A DNA stretch of 22,732 nucleotides from an uncultured Bacteroidota bacterium (lineage in GTDB: Bacteria > Bacteroidota > Bacteroidia > Chitinophagales > Chitinophagaceae), in assembly GCA_938008665.1 (NCBI GenBank), contig CALLKA010000007.1:1-22732 (forward strand), in the 5' to 3' direction. This document shows, one piece after another, positions 1 through 7,848 of the stretch. Positions within the stretch are counted from its first letter, which is position 1. Every line of letters begins with the position of its first letter. The position numbers were made by a program, and so were the translations under genes. The notes beneath the pieces were generated by a model. That model had not been told where the DNA came from. It did no database searches and saw only the letters and a program-made list of their open reading frames with translations.

Positions 1-21
1 TTTTATCTATTTACAAGTAAT

Positions 22-1251
22 TTATTTTTTAGCGGGTAATGCGGCTAATAATTTTTTTAAGAATTCGTCAATCGAATTGCCTTCTATCCATCTTACTACT
101 ACCACTAATGCATTCACTTCGTCTACATAAATAATATTCGTTCCATTGCCCAAATGCGCATAGGCAGTAGCAGGTGCTGAAGGATATAATTTTTTATCGG
201 TATTTAAAAAATAATTCATGAACCCATATTCTGGATTCACAGTAGTCGGTGTGGTCGCTTTTTTAAACCAGCTTGTAGACAATAACTGTTTGCCTTGCCA
301 ATTGCCCTTATGTAAGGTCAGCAATCCAAATCTTGCCATATCAAAAGCATTGATAAACATGCCGCCACCAAAGTGGCCTCCGCCACTCACCGACTGAACG
401 GGCTTTCCATCTAATACTATCCAGGAAGTTTCATAGCCAGCCCATGTCCAAGTATTACTTGCGCCAATTGGTTGCATGATATTTTCTCTAAGTACTTCAG
501 GTAGTGGTTTATGCCAAACCGCAGTCATGGCAAGTGCCAATGCATTAACGCGGGTGTCATTATATTTATAACTAGTGCCTGGCTCATTTCTTTTTCGTGT
601 TAACCATTCCGCAGAATTCTCTGTAGGTCGATCTGCCCAATCTGGCTTACCCCACAATTCCCCCTCCCAATCACTGGTTTGTCGAAGTAAGTGATCCCAA
701 CTAATTTTTTTATTATGTTCTGAAGCAAAAGGATAAATAAAATCTTTAGCTGCAATTGAATTTTGATTGGTATTCATCAAAGCAGCATAAGGTTGAATCG
801 GTGGCATATAGTTGTTGACCTTATCATCTAAGGAAGAAATTAAACCCTTATCAAGTGCAAGTCCTACAATGCTAGAAACCCAGCTTTTTGTAACACTATT
901 ACAAGTTTCAACAATAGTAGGGTCACCCCATTCAGCAATGATATATCCCTTATAAATAATTAACCCGCTCAACCCACCTCGATCAATCATTGGACCTACT
1001 GGGTCGCCAAATGGCTCTTTCGCATATTGCATGGCTTGGGTAATTCTGGCATTCCTAGGATACTTAGACTCATGTTGTGTTGAGAATTGAATAGCCTCCT
1101 TTATTTTATTAGAATCAATTTTAAAAAAGGCAGGTGTTTTTCTTTCCCAATGATTTGCTGATGGAAAATAAGCGGACTCCTGTGCATAAGAAAAAATAAC
1201 GGTTAAAATAAAAATGACAAATAATTTAATTCCTTTTTTAAATGCTTTCAT
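22..1251 (-). CDS. Secreted serine hydrolase of the class C beta-lactamase family
   Basis: This 409-residue protein has a Sec signal peptide (basic start, hydrophobic residues 8-22, likely cleavage near A23-Q24), so it should act in the periplasm or at the cell surface. It belongs to the serine beta-lactamase / DD-peptidase / esterase superfamily. The nucleophile motif is S119-V-T-K122 and the second motif is Y230-N-D. The third motif is not the usual KTG or HSG but H366-L-G-N-G, so the substrate cannot be named. True drug hydrolysis is unlikely; esterase or peptide-hydrolase activity is more usual for such Bacteroidota paralogues. Its start lies 39 bases downstream of the M28 peptidase stop, with two -7-like boxes in the gap, so it may be transcribed alone or with that gene. 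A second, larger member of the superfamily is encoded at 11035-12573. Confidence 0.88.
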   Translation of the reverse strand: MKAFKKGIKLFVIFILTVIFSYAQESAYFPSANHWERKTPAFFKIDSNKIKEAIQFSTQHESKYPRNARITQAMQYAKEPFGDPVGPMIDRGGLSGLIIYKGYIIAEWGDPTIVETCNSVTKSWVSSIVGLALDKGLISSLDDKVNNYMPPIQPYAALMNTNQNSIAAKDFIYPFASEHNKKISWDHLLRQTSDWEGELWGKPDWADRPTENSAEWLTRKRNEPGTSYKYNDTRVNALALAMTAVWHKPLPEVLRENIMQPIGASNTWTWAGYETSWIVLDGKPVQSVSGGGHFGGGMFINAFDMARFGLLTLHKGNWQGKQLLSTSWFKKATTPTTVNPEYGFMNYFLNTDKKLYPSAPATAYAHLGNGTNIIYVDEVNALVVVVRWIEGNSIDEFLKKLLAALPAKK

Positions 1252-1255
1252 GTTT

Positions 1256-1280
1256 CAAATTTATTGGGCCTACAAATTTA
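1256..1280 (-). promoter_or_regulatory. Candidate tandem -7 boxes upstream of the serine hydrolase gene
   Basis: The 39-base gap holds two perfect copies of the octamer that reads TAAATTTG on the minus strand (1256-1263 and 1273-1280). Both match the Bacteroidota -7 consensus TAnnTTTG. A further TTTG at 1287-1290 could serve as a -33 element for the inner box, with a 23-base spacer. The boxes sit 4 and 21 bases upstream of the start codon, so any transcript would have a very short leader. AT-rich DNA yields such matches by chance. Confidence 0.35.
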
Positions 1281-1290
1281 ATGAGTCAAA

Positions 1291-2586
1291 TTATTTTAAT
1301 TGTGTTGTATCAACTCTTGTTGGCGTATCCTTTCCTGCAATAATAGATTGTGCACTCTTGGCAATGGCCTTGATAATTTGCGTCATATTTGCAATATCTA
1401 AGGTTGAAAATTCATCACTTGGTTTATGGTAGTTGGGTTCGTTATCCATTTTGGATGTACTGATGGTATGTGCTGGCACACCTAAGCGCGCCAATGTTGC
1501 ATTGTCTGATCTGTAAAATAAATTTTGATCCGTATAAGGGTCTGGATAAAATTGAAAATCGGTTCCTTGTAAATTCTTTTGAAGTATTGCACCCATATCA
1601 GTTTTTTCATACCCAGTGATGTACGCACTATTTTTCCCCCACTTACTTTCGGTTCCAATCATTTCAATATTAAACATTGCCTTTACCTGCAGTGGATCAA
1701 ATTGTTTTGAAAAATATTGTGCACCAAACCCGCCCGACTCCTCAGCTGTAAACGCAGCAAACACCAATGTACGCTCATTATTAGCTAAAGCTGAAAAATA
1801 TTTTGATAACATAATCATAGCAGTAGTACCTGCGGCATCATCGTTAGCGCCATTATAAATAGAATCGCCATTGACTGCCCTTTTTCCATTCACTCCTAAA
1901 TGATCGTAGTGTCCTGAAAAAATCACATATTCATTAGGCAATGATTTACCTGGAATAATACCTACTACATTTGAAAGTGATAATTTATCAATTTTATGTG
2001 TTGCTTGTAATTTATATTGTGTGGGTGTTTGATTTGTTAAAACAATAAAAATTGATTTTTGTTGCTCACTCAATCCAGATTTGAATTGTACCAATCTTCC
2101 AAAATTTGCTCCCAAAGCCTCATCCACTAATATTACATAATTTTTATTGTTAGTCATATACTTTCTAACCGTTAAAAATAAATTATCTTCCTTGGCTATC
2201 TTTACAACCTCATAGCCACTTTTTTCATTAATGTCTAGATTGGGTTCGGAAGTGATAGCAATGATATTTTTTGTATCTATATTATTACCATCAAAATTTC
2301 CTGCTGCAGAAATAAATTTTGTGCTAATTCTTGAAAAGCTTTGCAAATGGCTATCACTATTTTTAAAAGTGGCTAGTCCATTTTGTTTAAACTCATTGGC
2401 AATAAATTTTGCCGCCATTTCAATACCCGCTGTATAAATTTGTCGACCCGCTAATTCATCTGAGGACAAATACTTTTCAATTCGCTCGGTTTCAGATTCA
2501 TTAATTAATTTGACTGCATTTTGGCTGTGTAAAAAAGTGGTTACACACACTAAGCAAAGGATTACAATGAGCGTTTTCTTAAACAT
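1291..2586 (-). CDS. Secreted M28-family zinc aminopeptidase
   Basis: This 431-residue protein opens with a signal peptide (hydrophobic residues 5-19, cleavage near S21-Q22) and should be periplasmic or surface-exposed. It is an M28 di-zinc exopeptidase that releases N-terminal residues from peptides. The metal and catalytic motifs appear in the expected order: H226-Y-D228 in GHYDHLG, NGANDDAAG at 245-253 (D249), the AEESG pair at E282/E283, E308 in NIEMIG where many relatives have Asp, and H387 in NYHKPSDEF. The insert between residues about 100 and 200 fits a protease-associated domain. It lies upstream of the serine hydrolase gene in the same direction. Nothing in the sequence fixes its peptide preference. 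Confidence 0.92.
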   Translation of the reverse strand: MFKKTLIVILCLVCVTTFLHSQNAVKLINESETERIEKYLSSDELAGRQIYTAGIEMAAKFIANEFKQNGLATFKNSDSHLQSFSRISTKFISAAGNFDGNNIDTKNIIAITSEPNLDINEKSGYEVVKIAKEDNLFLTVRKYMTNNKNYVILVDEALGANFGRLVQFKSGLSEQQKSIFIVLTNQTPTQYKLQATHKIDKLSLSNVVGIIPGKSLPNEYVIFSGHYDHLGVNGKRAVNGDSIYNGANDDAAGTTAMIMLSKYFSALANNERTLVFAAFTAEESGGFGAQYFSKQFDPLQVKAMFNIEMIGTESKWGKNSAYITGYEKTDMGAILQKNLQGTDFQFYPDPYTDQNLFYRSDNATLARLGVPAHTISTSKMDNEPNYHKPSDEFSTLDIANMTQIIKAIAKSAQSIIAGKDTPTRVDTTQLK

Positions 2587-2762
2587 ATTAAAAAATTTAA
2601 TTTAAATTATGCATAAAGGTAATATCAAAAGGATTTAATCCCATTTTTATGGTACCCGCTATTAGAGATTAGTCAAATTTTCAGTTAGAGTCTAGAAAAT
2701 AGTCTCCTTTTTTTGTGTACAATGGTGAAAACTTGTAAATTGAAGAGAATATTAATTGAGCT

Positions 2763-4367
2763 ATGCCTGCAACCCCCATTTCAAGCAATTTAGGATTGAC
2801 CCCTTATCAAGGGGCTTGGACAAAGGTGACCACTAGGCACTTATTAAAAAGGGTGCTTTTTGGTGCAAAATCAAACGAAATAGACTATTTCTTGAATAAA
2901 GGCATGGCGAACTCAGTCAAAGAGCTGTTGTCTCCTAATGTAAATTACCCTAGTCCACCACTTAATGATTATAACACATCTACTGTCATTGACCCCTTGG
3001 TTGCTTTGGGTACAACATGGATTAATAATATTACTGCAGATGGAACGCTGAATAGCTATCGCCGTTCCACTTTTAAAAAATGGCAGGTGGGTTCCATGGT
3101 GAACCAGGAAAAAAATATTACTGAAAAGCTTTGCCTTTTTTGGGCGAATCATTTTAGTATTGAAGCAGATATTGTTTCTTATGGAAATTATGTTTTTAAT
3201 CATCACGACACCATCCGAAAAAACTGTTTGGGTAATTTTAAACAGCTCATTAAATTAATAACTATAGATGCAGGGATGTTGCGTTATTTAAATGGTTATT
3301 TAAATACCAATACCGCTCCTGATGAAAACTATGCAAGAGAATTACAAGAATTATTTACTTTAGGAAAACATGCAGATGTAAAGTATACTGAAGCCGATGT
3401 AAAAGCAGCCGCCAAAGTATTAACAGGCTGGCGCATTAACAGTTCATTTAATGTTTACTTTGATGCAACAAAACACGATAGCACCAATAAACAATTTTCA
3501 TCTTATTATAATAATAAAGTAATAACCGGTAGAACAGCTGCAGCAGGCGCAAATGAAACAGACGATTTAATTAGTATGATTTTTGAAAGGCCCGAAGTGG
3601 CTAAATTTATTTGCAGAAGAATTTATCAGTTTTTTGTTTACTATCACATTGATGATAAAATTGAAAATAATATCATCGCTCCATTGGCTGAAGTATTCAT
3701 AAAAAATAATTTTGAAATTAAACCTGTTATTGAAAAGCTTTTTCAAAGCGAACATTTTTATGATGCTATTTATATTGGGTGCCAAATTAAAAGCCCCATT
3801 GATCATGTAGTTGGTTGTTTGCGAGAATACAATGTCACTTTCCCTAATATGGTTACCGATTATGCAGATTCCTACTCTCTATATAATAATATGGTAAGTC
3901 AAATGATTAACCTAGGACAAAATCCATCGGATCCGCCAAATGTAGCTGGCTGGCCTGCCTATTATCAAGTGCCAGAATTTTATGAATTATGGATTAACGC
4001 AGACACCTTACCGAAGCGAAATAAATTTACCGACTTAATGGTGGAATCAGGCTATACCAGAAATGGGAAAAAAGTGGTTATTGACACCATCGCTTTTGCA
4101 AAAAATATTTGCGCTACTCCTAGTGACCCAAATATTTTAATGGATGCACTATTTGCAAACTTAGTTTCAACGGATGTTTCCGCAACGTTAAAAGCAAATT
4201 TAAAAAAGCAAATTTTATTAAGTGGCCAGCTGAGCGACCATTACTGGACAGATGCCTGGAATGCATATCAGGCAAGCGCTACCACGATCAATTTTAATAT
4301 TGTGAATGTGCGACTCAAGGCCCTATTAAAATATATTATGAACCTGCCCGAATACCAATTGCAATAA
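2763..4367 (+). CDS. DUF1800 family protein, partner of the downstream DUF1501 protein
   Basis: This 534-residue protein has the DUF1800 signatures: RHLLKRVLFGA near the N terminus, FWANHFSIE, the motif ENYARELQELFTLG, and PPNVAGWPAYY in the C-terminal third. The family is found next to DUF1501 genes in many Bacteroidota and Planctomycetota, and its biochemical role is not established. The predicted product shows no clear signal peptide from this start, unlike many relatives; no better upstream ATG is evident. The stop codon abuts the next start (TAAATG), so the two genes are translationally linked. By analogy with the DUF1501 partner, which carries a T9SS tail, an envelope or surface role is inferred. 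Confidence 0.88.
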   Translation: MPATPISSNLGLTPYQGAWTKVTTRHLLKRVLFGAKSNEIDYFLNKGMANSVKELLSPNVNYPSPPLNDYNTSTVIDPLVALGTTWINNITADGTLNSYRRSTFKKWQVGSMVNQEKNITEKLCLFWANHFSIEADIVSYGNYVFNHHDTIRKNCLGNFKQLIKLITIDAGMLRYLNGYLNTNTAPDENYARELQELFTLGKHADVKYTEADVKAAAKVLTGWRINSSFNVYFDATKHDSTNKQFSSYYNNKVITGRTAAAGANETDDLISMIFERPEVAKFICRRIYQFFVYYHIDDKIENNIIAPLAEVFIKNNFEIKPVIEKLFQSEHFYDAIYIGCQIKSPIDHVVGCLREYNVTFPNMVTDYADSYSLYNNMVSQMINLGQNPSDPPNVAGWPAYYQVPEFYELWINADTLPKRNKFTDLMVESGYTRNGKKVVIDTIAFAKNICATPSDPNILMDALFANLVSTDVSATLKANLKKQILLSGQLSDHYWTDAWNAYQASATTINFNIVNVRLKALLKYIMNLPEYQLQ

Positions 4368-5939
4368 ATGAAAAGACGCAATTTTATACGTAATAGTGTT
4401 GCGCTTATGGCGCCTACTGTGATTGGTGGCAATCCTATTCATATATTAACACAACATCCAATCATACAGCCCGAATTATTGGCTAGTGTGAACAATGATC
4501 GTGTGTTAGTGATTATACAATTGAGTGGTGGTAATGACGGATTAAATACTGTTATTCCTGTGGGAGATTATAGTAAATACTACAATGCGCGAACGAATAT
4601 TGCTATTCCAGAAAAAAAGATTTTAACATTAACCGGAAACAACGCAACTGGTTTAAATCCAGCGATGACCGCATTTCAAAATTTATTTAACGAGGGTAAA
4701 TTAAATATTGTTCAAGCGGTGGGATACCCGCAACCAAGCTTTTCGCACTTTAGAGCAACTGATATCTGGATGAGCGGGTCGGATAGTACTCAGTATTTGA
4801 ATACTGGATGGGCGGGCAGATATTTAGATAATCAATATCCTAATTATCCTGAGGAGTATCCTAGTGATCAAAATCCAGACCCATTAGCGATACAAATTGG
4901 ATCAATTACCTCCCTTACCTGTCAGGGTCCGGTCGTTAACATGGGATTGAGTATTTCAGATCCAGCTTCTTATTATAATTTAATTGATAACATTGATGAT
5001 ACAGTGCCTAACACCAATGGTGGTTATGAATTAAGTTTTGTAAGACGCATTGCAAAACAAACCAATAAATATGCTGTTCGTATCAAAGCTGCTTCGGATA
5101 GTATTAAGCAACAAGTTACCTACCCAAATAATTCATTAGCGTCACAATTAAAAATTGTAGCTAGGTTAATTAAGGGTGGATTAAAGACTAAAATTTATAT
5201 GGTTAATTATGGTGGTTTTGATACACATGCAGGTCAAACCAATTCCATTGATACAACCATTGGACCACATGCGACTTTACTAAATGCAGTTTCTGAAGCA
5301 GTGAATGCATTTCAAAACGATATTAAAGGACTTGAGATTGATGACAGAGTTATTGGCATGACCTACTCTGAATTTGGTAGACGAACAAAATCAAATGCAA
5401 GTGGCGGAACGGATCATGGCGCAGCCGCACCATTATTCCTTTTTGGAAAAAATGTTCGCGGTGGGGTATTTGGAAAAAATCCTGATTTGCCTTTAAACGC
5501 AACTGTAAATGATAACATACCTTATCAAACAGATTTCAGAAGTATTTATAATTCCATTCTTACAAATTGGTTTTGCGTGAATGAAACAGACAATATGCAA
5601 ATTATGTTAAAGAAGTATCCAGCTTTGCCATTAATCAATGCAAGTGTTTGTGGTGTAGCTATGGAGAATTCGACTTTTGCAGGCAACACTATGATTAGCA
5701 ACTATCCAAATCCATTTAGCGCTCAAACTAGAATAGAATTCAAAACCGCAGGTGGTGCTACTTTGGTTCAATTGTTAGATACTTCAGGATCCGTAATTAA
5801 AATATTAGTAGATACAAGTTACCCTTATGCTGGCATGAATAGTGTTACCTTATTTGGTAGCATCTTACCAGCTGGTGTTTACTATCTAAGGCTTCAGAAT
5901 GGCATAAATCAATATGTCAAAACTATCATAAAGATGTAG
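4368..5939 (+). CDS. DUF1501 family protein with C-terminal type IX secretion sorting domain
   Basis: This 523-residue protein shows the DUF1501 motifs (LSGGNDGLNTVIP near residue 55, SFSHFRATDIW, NYGGFDTHAG, and EFGRRTKSNASGGTDHG). DUF1501 belongs to the alkaline-phosphatase/sulfatase-like fold group, but its reaction is unknown. The N terminus has an Arg-Arg pair (MKRRNFIRN) before a short hydrophobic run, resembling the twin-arginine-like leaders common in DUF1501 proteins. From about residue 442 the sequence turns into a type A T9SS sorting domain: it starts NYPNPF, continues with beta-rich sequence including AGVYYLRLQ and ends KTIIKM. The protein should therefore be exported across the outer membrane and attached to the surface or released. 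Start and stop of the DUF1800/DUF1501 pair touch, consistent with an obligate partnership. Confidence 0.9.
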   Translation: MKRRNFIRNSVALMAPTVIGGNPIHILTQHPIIQPELLASVNNDRVLVIIQLSGGNDGLNTVIPVGDYSKYYNARTNIAIPEKKILTLTGNNATGLNPAMTAFQNLFNEGKLNIVQAVGYPQPSFSHFRATDIWMSGSDSTQYLNTGWAGRYLDNQYPNYPEEYPSDQNPDPLAIQIGSITSLTCQGPVVNMGLSISDPASYYNLIDNIDDTVPNTNGGYELSFVRRIAKQTNKYAVRIKAASDSIKQQVTYPNNSLASQLKIVARLIKGGLKTKIYMVNYGGFDTHAGQTNSIDTTIGPHATLLNAVSEAVNAFQNDIKGLEIDDRVIGMTYSEFGRRTKSNASGGTDHGAAAPLFLFGKNVRGGVFGKNPDLPLNATVNDNIPYQTDFRSIYNSILTNWFCVNETDNMQIMLKKYPALPLINASVCGVAMENSTFAGNTMISNYPNPFSAQTRIEFKTAGGATLVQLLDTSGSVIKILVDTSYPYAGMNSVTLFGSILPAGVYYLRLQNGINQYVKTIIKM

Positions 5940-5985
5940 TGAATTAAACTTGTGATTGAATTGTTTGCTTAATTTTACACTAACC

Positions 5986-6528
5986 ATGCAATCAGATCAA
6001 GAATTAATATTACAATTTCAAAAGTCCATTCAAAGAGAGGAAACTTTTACGCAATTGGTGAAAAAACACCAAGCGAAAGTGTACCATCAAATAAAACGAA
6101 TGGTCAATGATCACGATGATGCTGATGATATTGCACAAATGGTATGGATCAAAATATGGAATAAGTTAGATGGATTCAAAATGGAAAGTGAGTTTAGTAC
6201 TTGGCTATTCCGCATTGCCTATAATGAAACCCTTAATTTTATTGCAAAGCAAAAAAGACAAGGTTCCAATACAAGTTCGACTGATATATTAGACTACGAA
6301 AACACGCCAAGTCATACGGATGCCCCCAAAAGCAGTGAAATACAAATAAAACTAGACCAAGGCATTAAGCAACTACCTGAAAAACAGCAATTTGTGTTTA
6401 TGTTACGCTATTTTGAGGAATTGAATTATGAAAAAATTGCAAGTATCACTGGTACAACTGTGGGAGGTGCGAAAGCCAATTATCATCAAGCAATAAAAAA
6501 ATTAGAGGAATTTTTAAAGAAAAGTTAA
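5986..6528 (+). CDS. ECF-type RNA polymerase sigma factor
   Basis: This 180-residue group 4 (ECF) sigma factor has region 2 at about residues 21-88 (contains DDADDIAQMVWIKIW and FSTWLFRIAYN) and region 4 at about 124-175 (LPEKQQFVFMLRYFEELNYEKIA followed by a helix-turn-helix). I chose the ATG at 5986. The frame stays open to a TTG at 5956, but that adds ten residues with no family similarity and would overlap a possible promoter (TTG 5950-5952, 17-base spacer, TAATTTTA 5970-5977). It is followed after 33 bases by a one-helix membrane protein gene and then by a Spy/CpxP-like gene. That order suggests a membrane-controlled envelope-stress or metal-sensing sigma factor. Confidence 0.92.
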   Translation: MQSDQELILQFQKSIQREETFTQLVKKHQAKVYHQIKRMVNDHDDADDIAQMVWIKIWNKLDGFKMESEFSTWLFRIAYNETLNFIAKQKRQGSNTSSTDILDYENTPSHTDAPKSSEIQIKLDQGIKQLPEKQQFVFMLRYFEELNYEKIASITGTTVGGAKANYHQAIKKLEEFLKKS

Positions 6529-6561
6529 ACCTAGTAATTAATAAATTGTCAAATTAACACA

Positions 6562-6993
6562 ATGGAACAAAAAAAGATAAATACAACACTTGAAGAAGAC
6601 CAATTAATGGTTGAACGCCTTTTTTCAAAAGAGGCTTTAGCCAATTATGATAAGTCGGTATCAAGTGTACCTGCGTCGTATTTTGAAACATTTCCTGAAA
6701 AATTACAACAACGAATTGCGAATAATAAGCCGCAGCTATTTTTTCTTACCTCCTTTGGAAAAATGGCCATTGCTGCAGCATTCCTATTAGTAGTCGCTAG
6801 CACTTTTATTTTTTTAAACAGTAATACAGATAAAAATTTAGAACTTTCGACGATTACAATTAATGATCTAACAAATGATGAAATTGAAGCATATGTAGAT
6901 GCTAATGAGTGGATGGCTGAGATTGATTGGCAATCAGAAGCATTTAAGCCTGATACAGAGATAGAACAGTTTTATAAAGATTCTATCGATTAA
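6562..6993 (+). CDS. Single-pass membrane protein, probable anti-sigma factor
   Basis: The 143-residue product has a cytoplasmic N-terminal part of about 65 residues, one transmembrane helix at about residues 66-86 and an acidic C-terminal tail of about 57 residues that would lie in the periplasm. There is no HxxxCxxC zinc anti-sigma motif. The segment VPASYFETFPEKLQQRI just before the helix is of a kind often seen in uncharacterised Bacteroidota membrane proteins encoded after ECF sigma genes. It starts 33 bases after the sigma stop on the same strand, so co-transcription is likely. The anti-sigma role is inferred from topology and position; sequence alone does not prove it. Confidence 0.75.
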   Translation: MEQKKINTTLEEDQLMVERLFSKEALANYDKSVSSVPASYFETFPEKLQQRIANNKPQLFFLTSFGKMAIAAAFLLVVASTFIFLNSNTDKNLELSTITINDLTNDEIEAYVDANEWMAEIDWQSEAFKPDTEIEQFYKDSID

Positions 6994-7014
6994 CTGATTT
7001 TCAAAATAATAAAA

Positions 7015-7032
7015 TTGCATTTTAAAATGCAA
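7015..7032. repeat. Perfect 18-bp palindrome upstream of the Spy-like gene
   Basis: TTGCATTTTAAAATGCAA is a perfect dyad with no loop, 33 bases upstream of the start at 7065 and 22 bases after the stop of the probable anti-sigma gene. Lacking a loop and a T-tract, it looks more like a binding site for a dimeric regulator than a terminator. Confidence 0.45.
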
Positions 7033-7064
7033 GTAATAAAAAATTAATATACAAATACCAATTT

Positions 7065-7523
7065 ATGAAATACCTATTTTACACTTTAGCATTGAGCATG
7101 GTCATGGTTACAACCAATGCACAAAGACCACCAGAAAGACGACACCACGCCAATGAGCAATCAAAACAAGCAGACGACAAAAAAGGACCTGGCAGACCAA
7201 GCAGAGCAAACATTGAAATGTTCAAAACTAAATTTATCACAGATCAATTAGCACTTACGCAACAAGAGGCGGAAGCTTTTTGGCCAGTATATAATGAATA
7301 TAAAAATAGCATGCGTGCTATTTACAAAGAAAAAAAGGAAAACGAAATTGAGTTACAGGAAGCGGTGTTAACAGTAAGAAAAAAATTAGCTTATGCACTT
7401 AAACCAATTTTAAAATCAGATATTAGAATTAACGATGCTTTAAAAGTAGATAAAGAGTTTTTGAAAAAAGCAAGAAATGAAATGACGCGTCGTCGTGGAG
7501 GTCCACCACCAAGAAGAGCATAA
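7065..7523 (+). CDS. Exported Spy/CpxP-like protein, possible periplasmic sensor
   Basis: The 152-residue product has a clear signal peptide (residues 1-20, cleavage near A19-Q20). A mostly helical mature part is rich in Lys, Arg and Gln, with an LTxxEAxxFWPVYNEY element at 64-79 that resembles the LTxxQ motif of Spy, CpxP and CnrX proteins. A C-terminal Arg/Gly/Pro tail ends GGPPPRRA. Family members are periplasmic chaperones or metal/stress sensors. It is the third gene after the sigma factor and membrane protein, with a 71-base gap that contains a perfect palindrome. A good hairpin terminator follows, so the three-gene unit ends here. The sensing role is inferred from the CnrYXH-like gene composition. 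Confidence 0.78.
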   Translation: MKYLFYTLALSMVMVTTNAQRPPERRHHANEQSKQADDKKGPGRPSRANIEMFKTKFITDQLALTQQEAEAFWPVYNEYKNSMRAIYKEKKENEIELQEAVLTVRKKLAYALKPILKSDIRINDALKVDKEFLKKARNEMTRRRGGPPPRRA

Positions 7524-7559
7524 AAATTAAATAGGTTTTTTTAATGTCACAATACGATT

Positions 7560-7593
7560 AAGCCCTTTCCTGATTTTCAAGAGGGGCTTTTTT
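7560..7593 (+). terminator. Rho-independent terminator of the sigma/Spy-like operon
   Basis: The arms AAGCCCTTT (7560-7568) and GAGGGGCTT (7581-7589) pair over nine positions, two of them G-U, around a 12-base loop. A run of T follows (7588-7593). It lies 37 bases after the stop of the Spy-like gene. The T-run exists only on the plus-strand side. Confidence 0.7.
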
Positions 7594-7720
7594 AATTCTC
7601 ACAGGTTTCGCCATCGCAACAGGGGGAAATATTAGTGCCACAAATACTACATTGGTAATGGCCATGAACCATTACCGGATCGGTTTCCTGGGAACAAACA
7701 GGACAAATTTGTATAGCCAT
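7592..7720 (-). CDS. 42-residue cysteine-rich zinc-ribbon-like protein
   Basis: Reading the minus strand gives an uninterrupted 42-codon frame beginning MAIQICPVCSQETDP and ending CCDGETCEN. It has two CxxC knuckles (C6-C9 and C24-C27), a CC pair at 34-35, C40, and H19 and H21 between the knuckles. That is the layout of a small zinc-binding ribbon. It lies in a 325-base gap, ends at the T-run of the convergent terminator and has an ATG start. I believe similar very short proteins are conserved in Bacteroidota, but I cannot run the search. Function unknown; zinc binding is inferred from the cysteine spacing. Its shortness makes it easy for gene callers to miss. Confidence 0.72.
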   Translation of the reverse strand: MAIQICPVCSQETDPVMVHGHYQCSICGTNISPCCDGETCEN

Positions 7721-7848
7721 AGTTTTTTATTAAATTTAAGAATTAAATCAACAAATACCAGAATTTGACAAACATCTATTTTGTATATTATATCAATTAA
7801 TTACTTTAAAAGTAAATATTAATATAACTCATCGGTAAATACTTAATT

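Noticed and set aside
1214..1432. Open plus-strand frame of about 72 codons across the end of one gene and the start of another
   Set aside because: It is antisense to the serine hydrolase and M28 peptidase genes, has no recognisable domain and would displace well-supported genes.
5956..5985. Ten-residue N-terminal extension of the sigma factor from a TTG codon
   Set aside because: It has no similarity to ECF sigma factors and overlaps a plausible promoter; the ATG at 5986 gives the standard N terminus.
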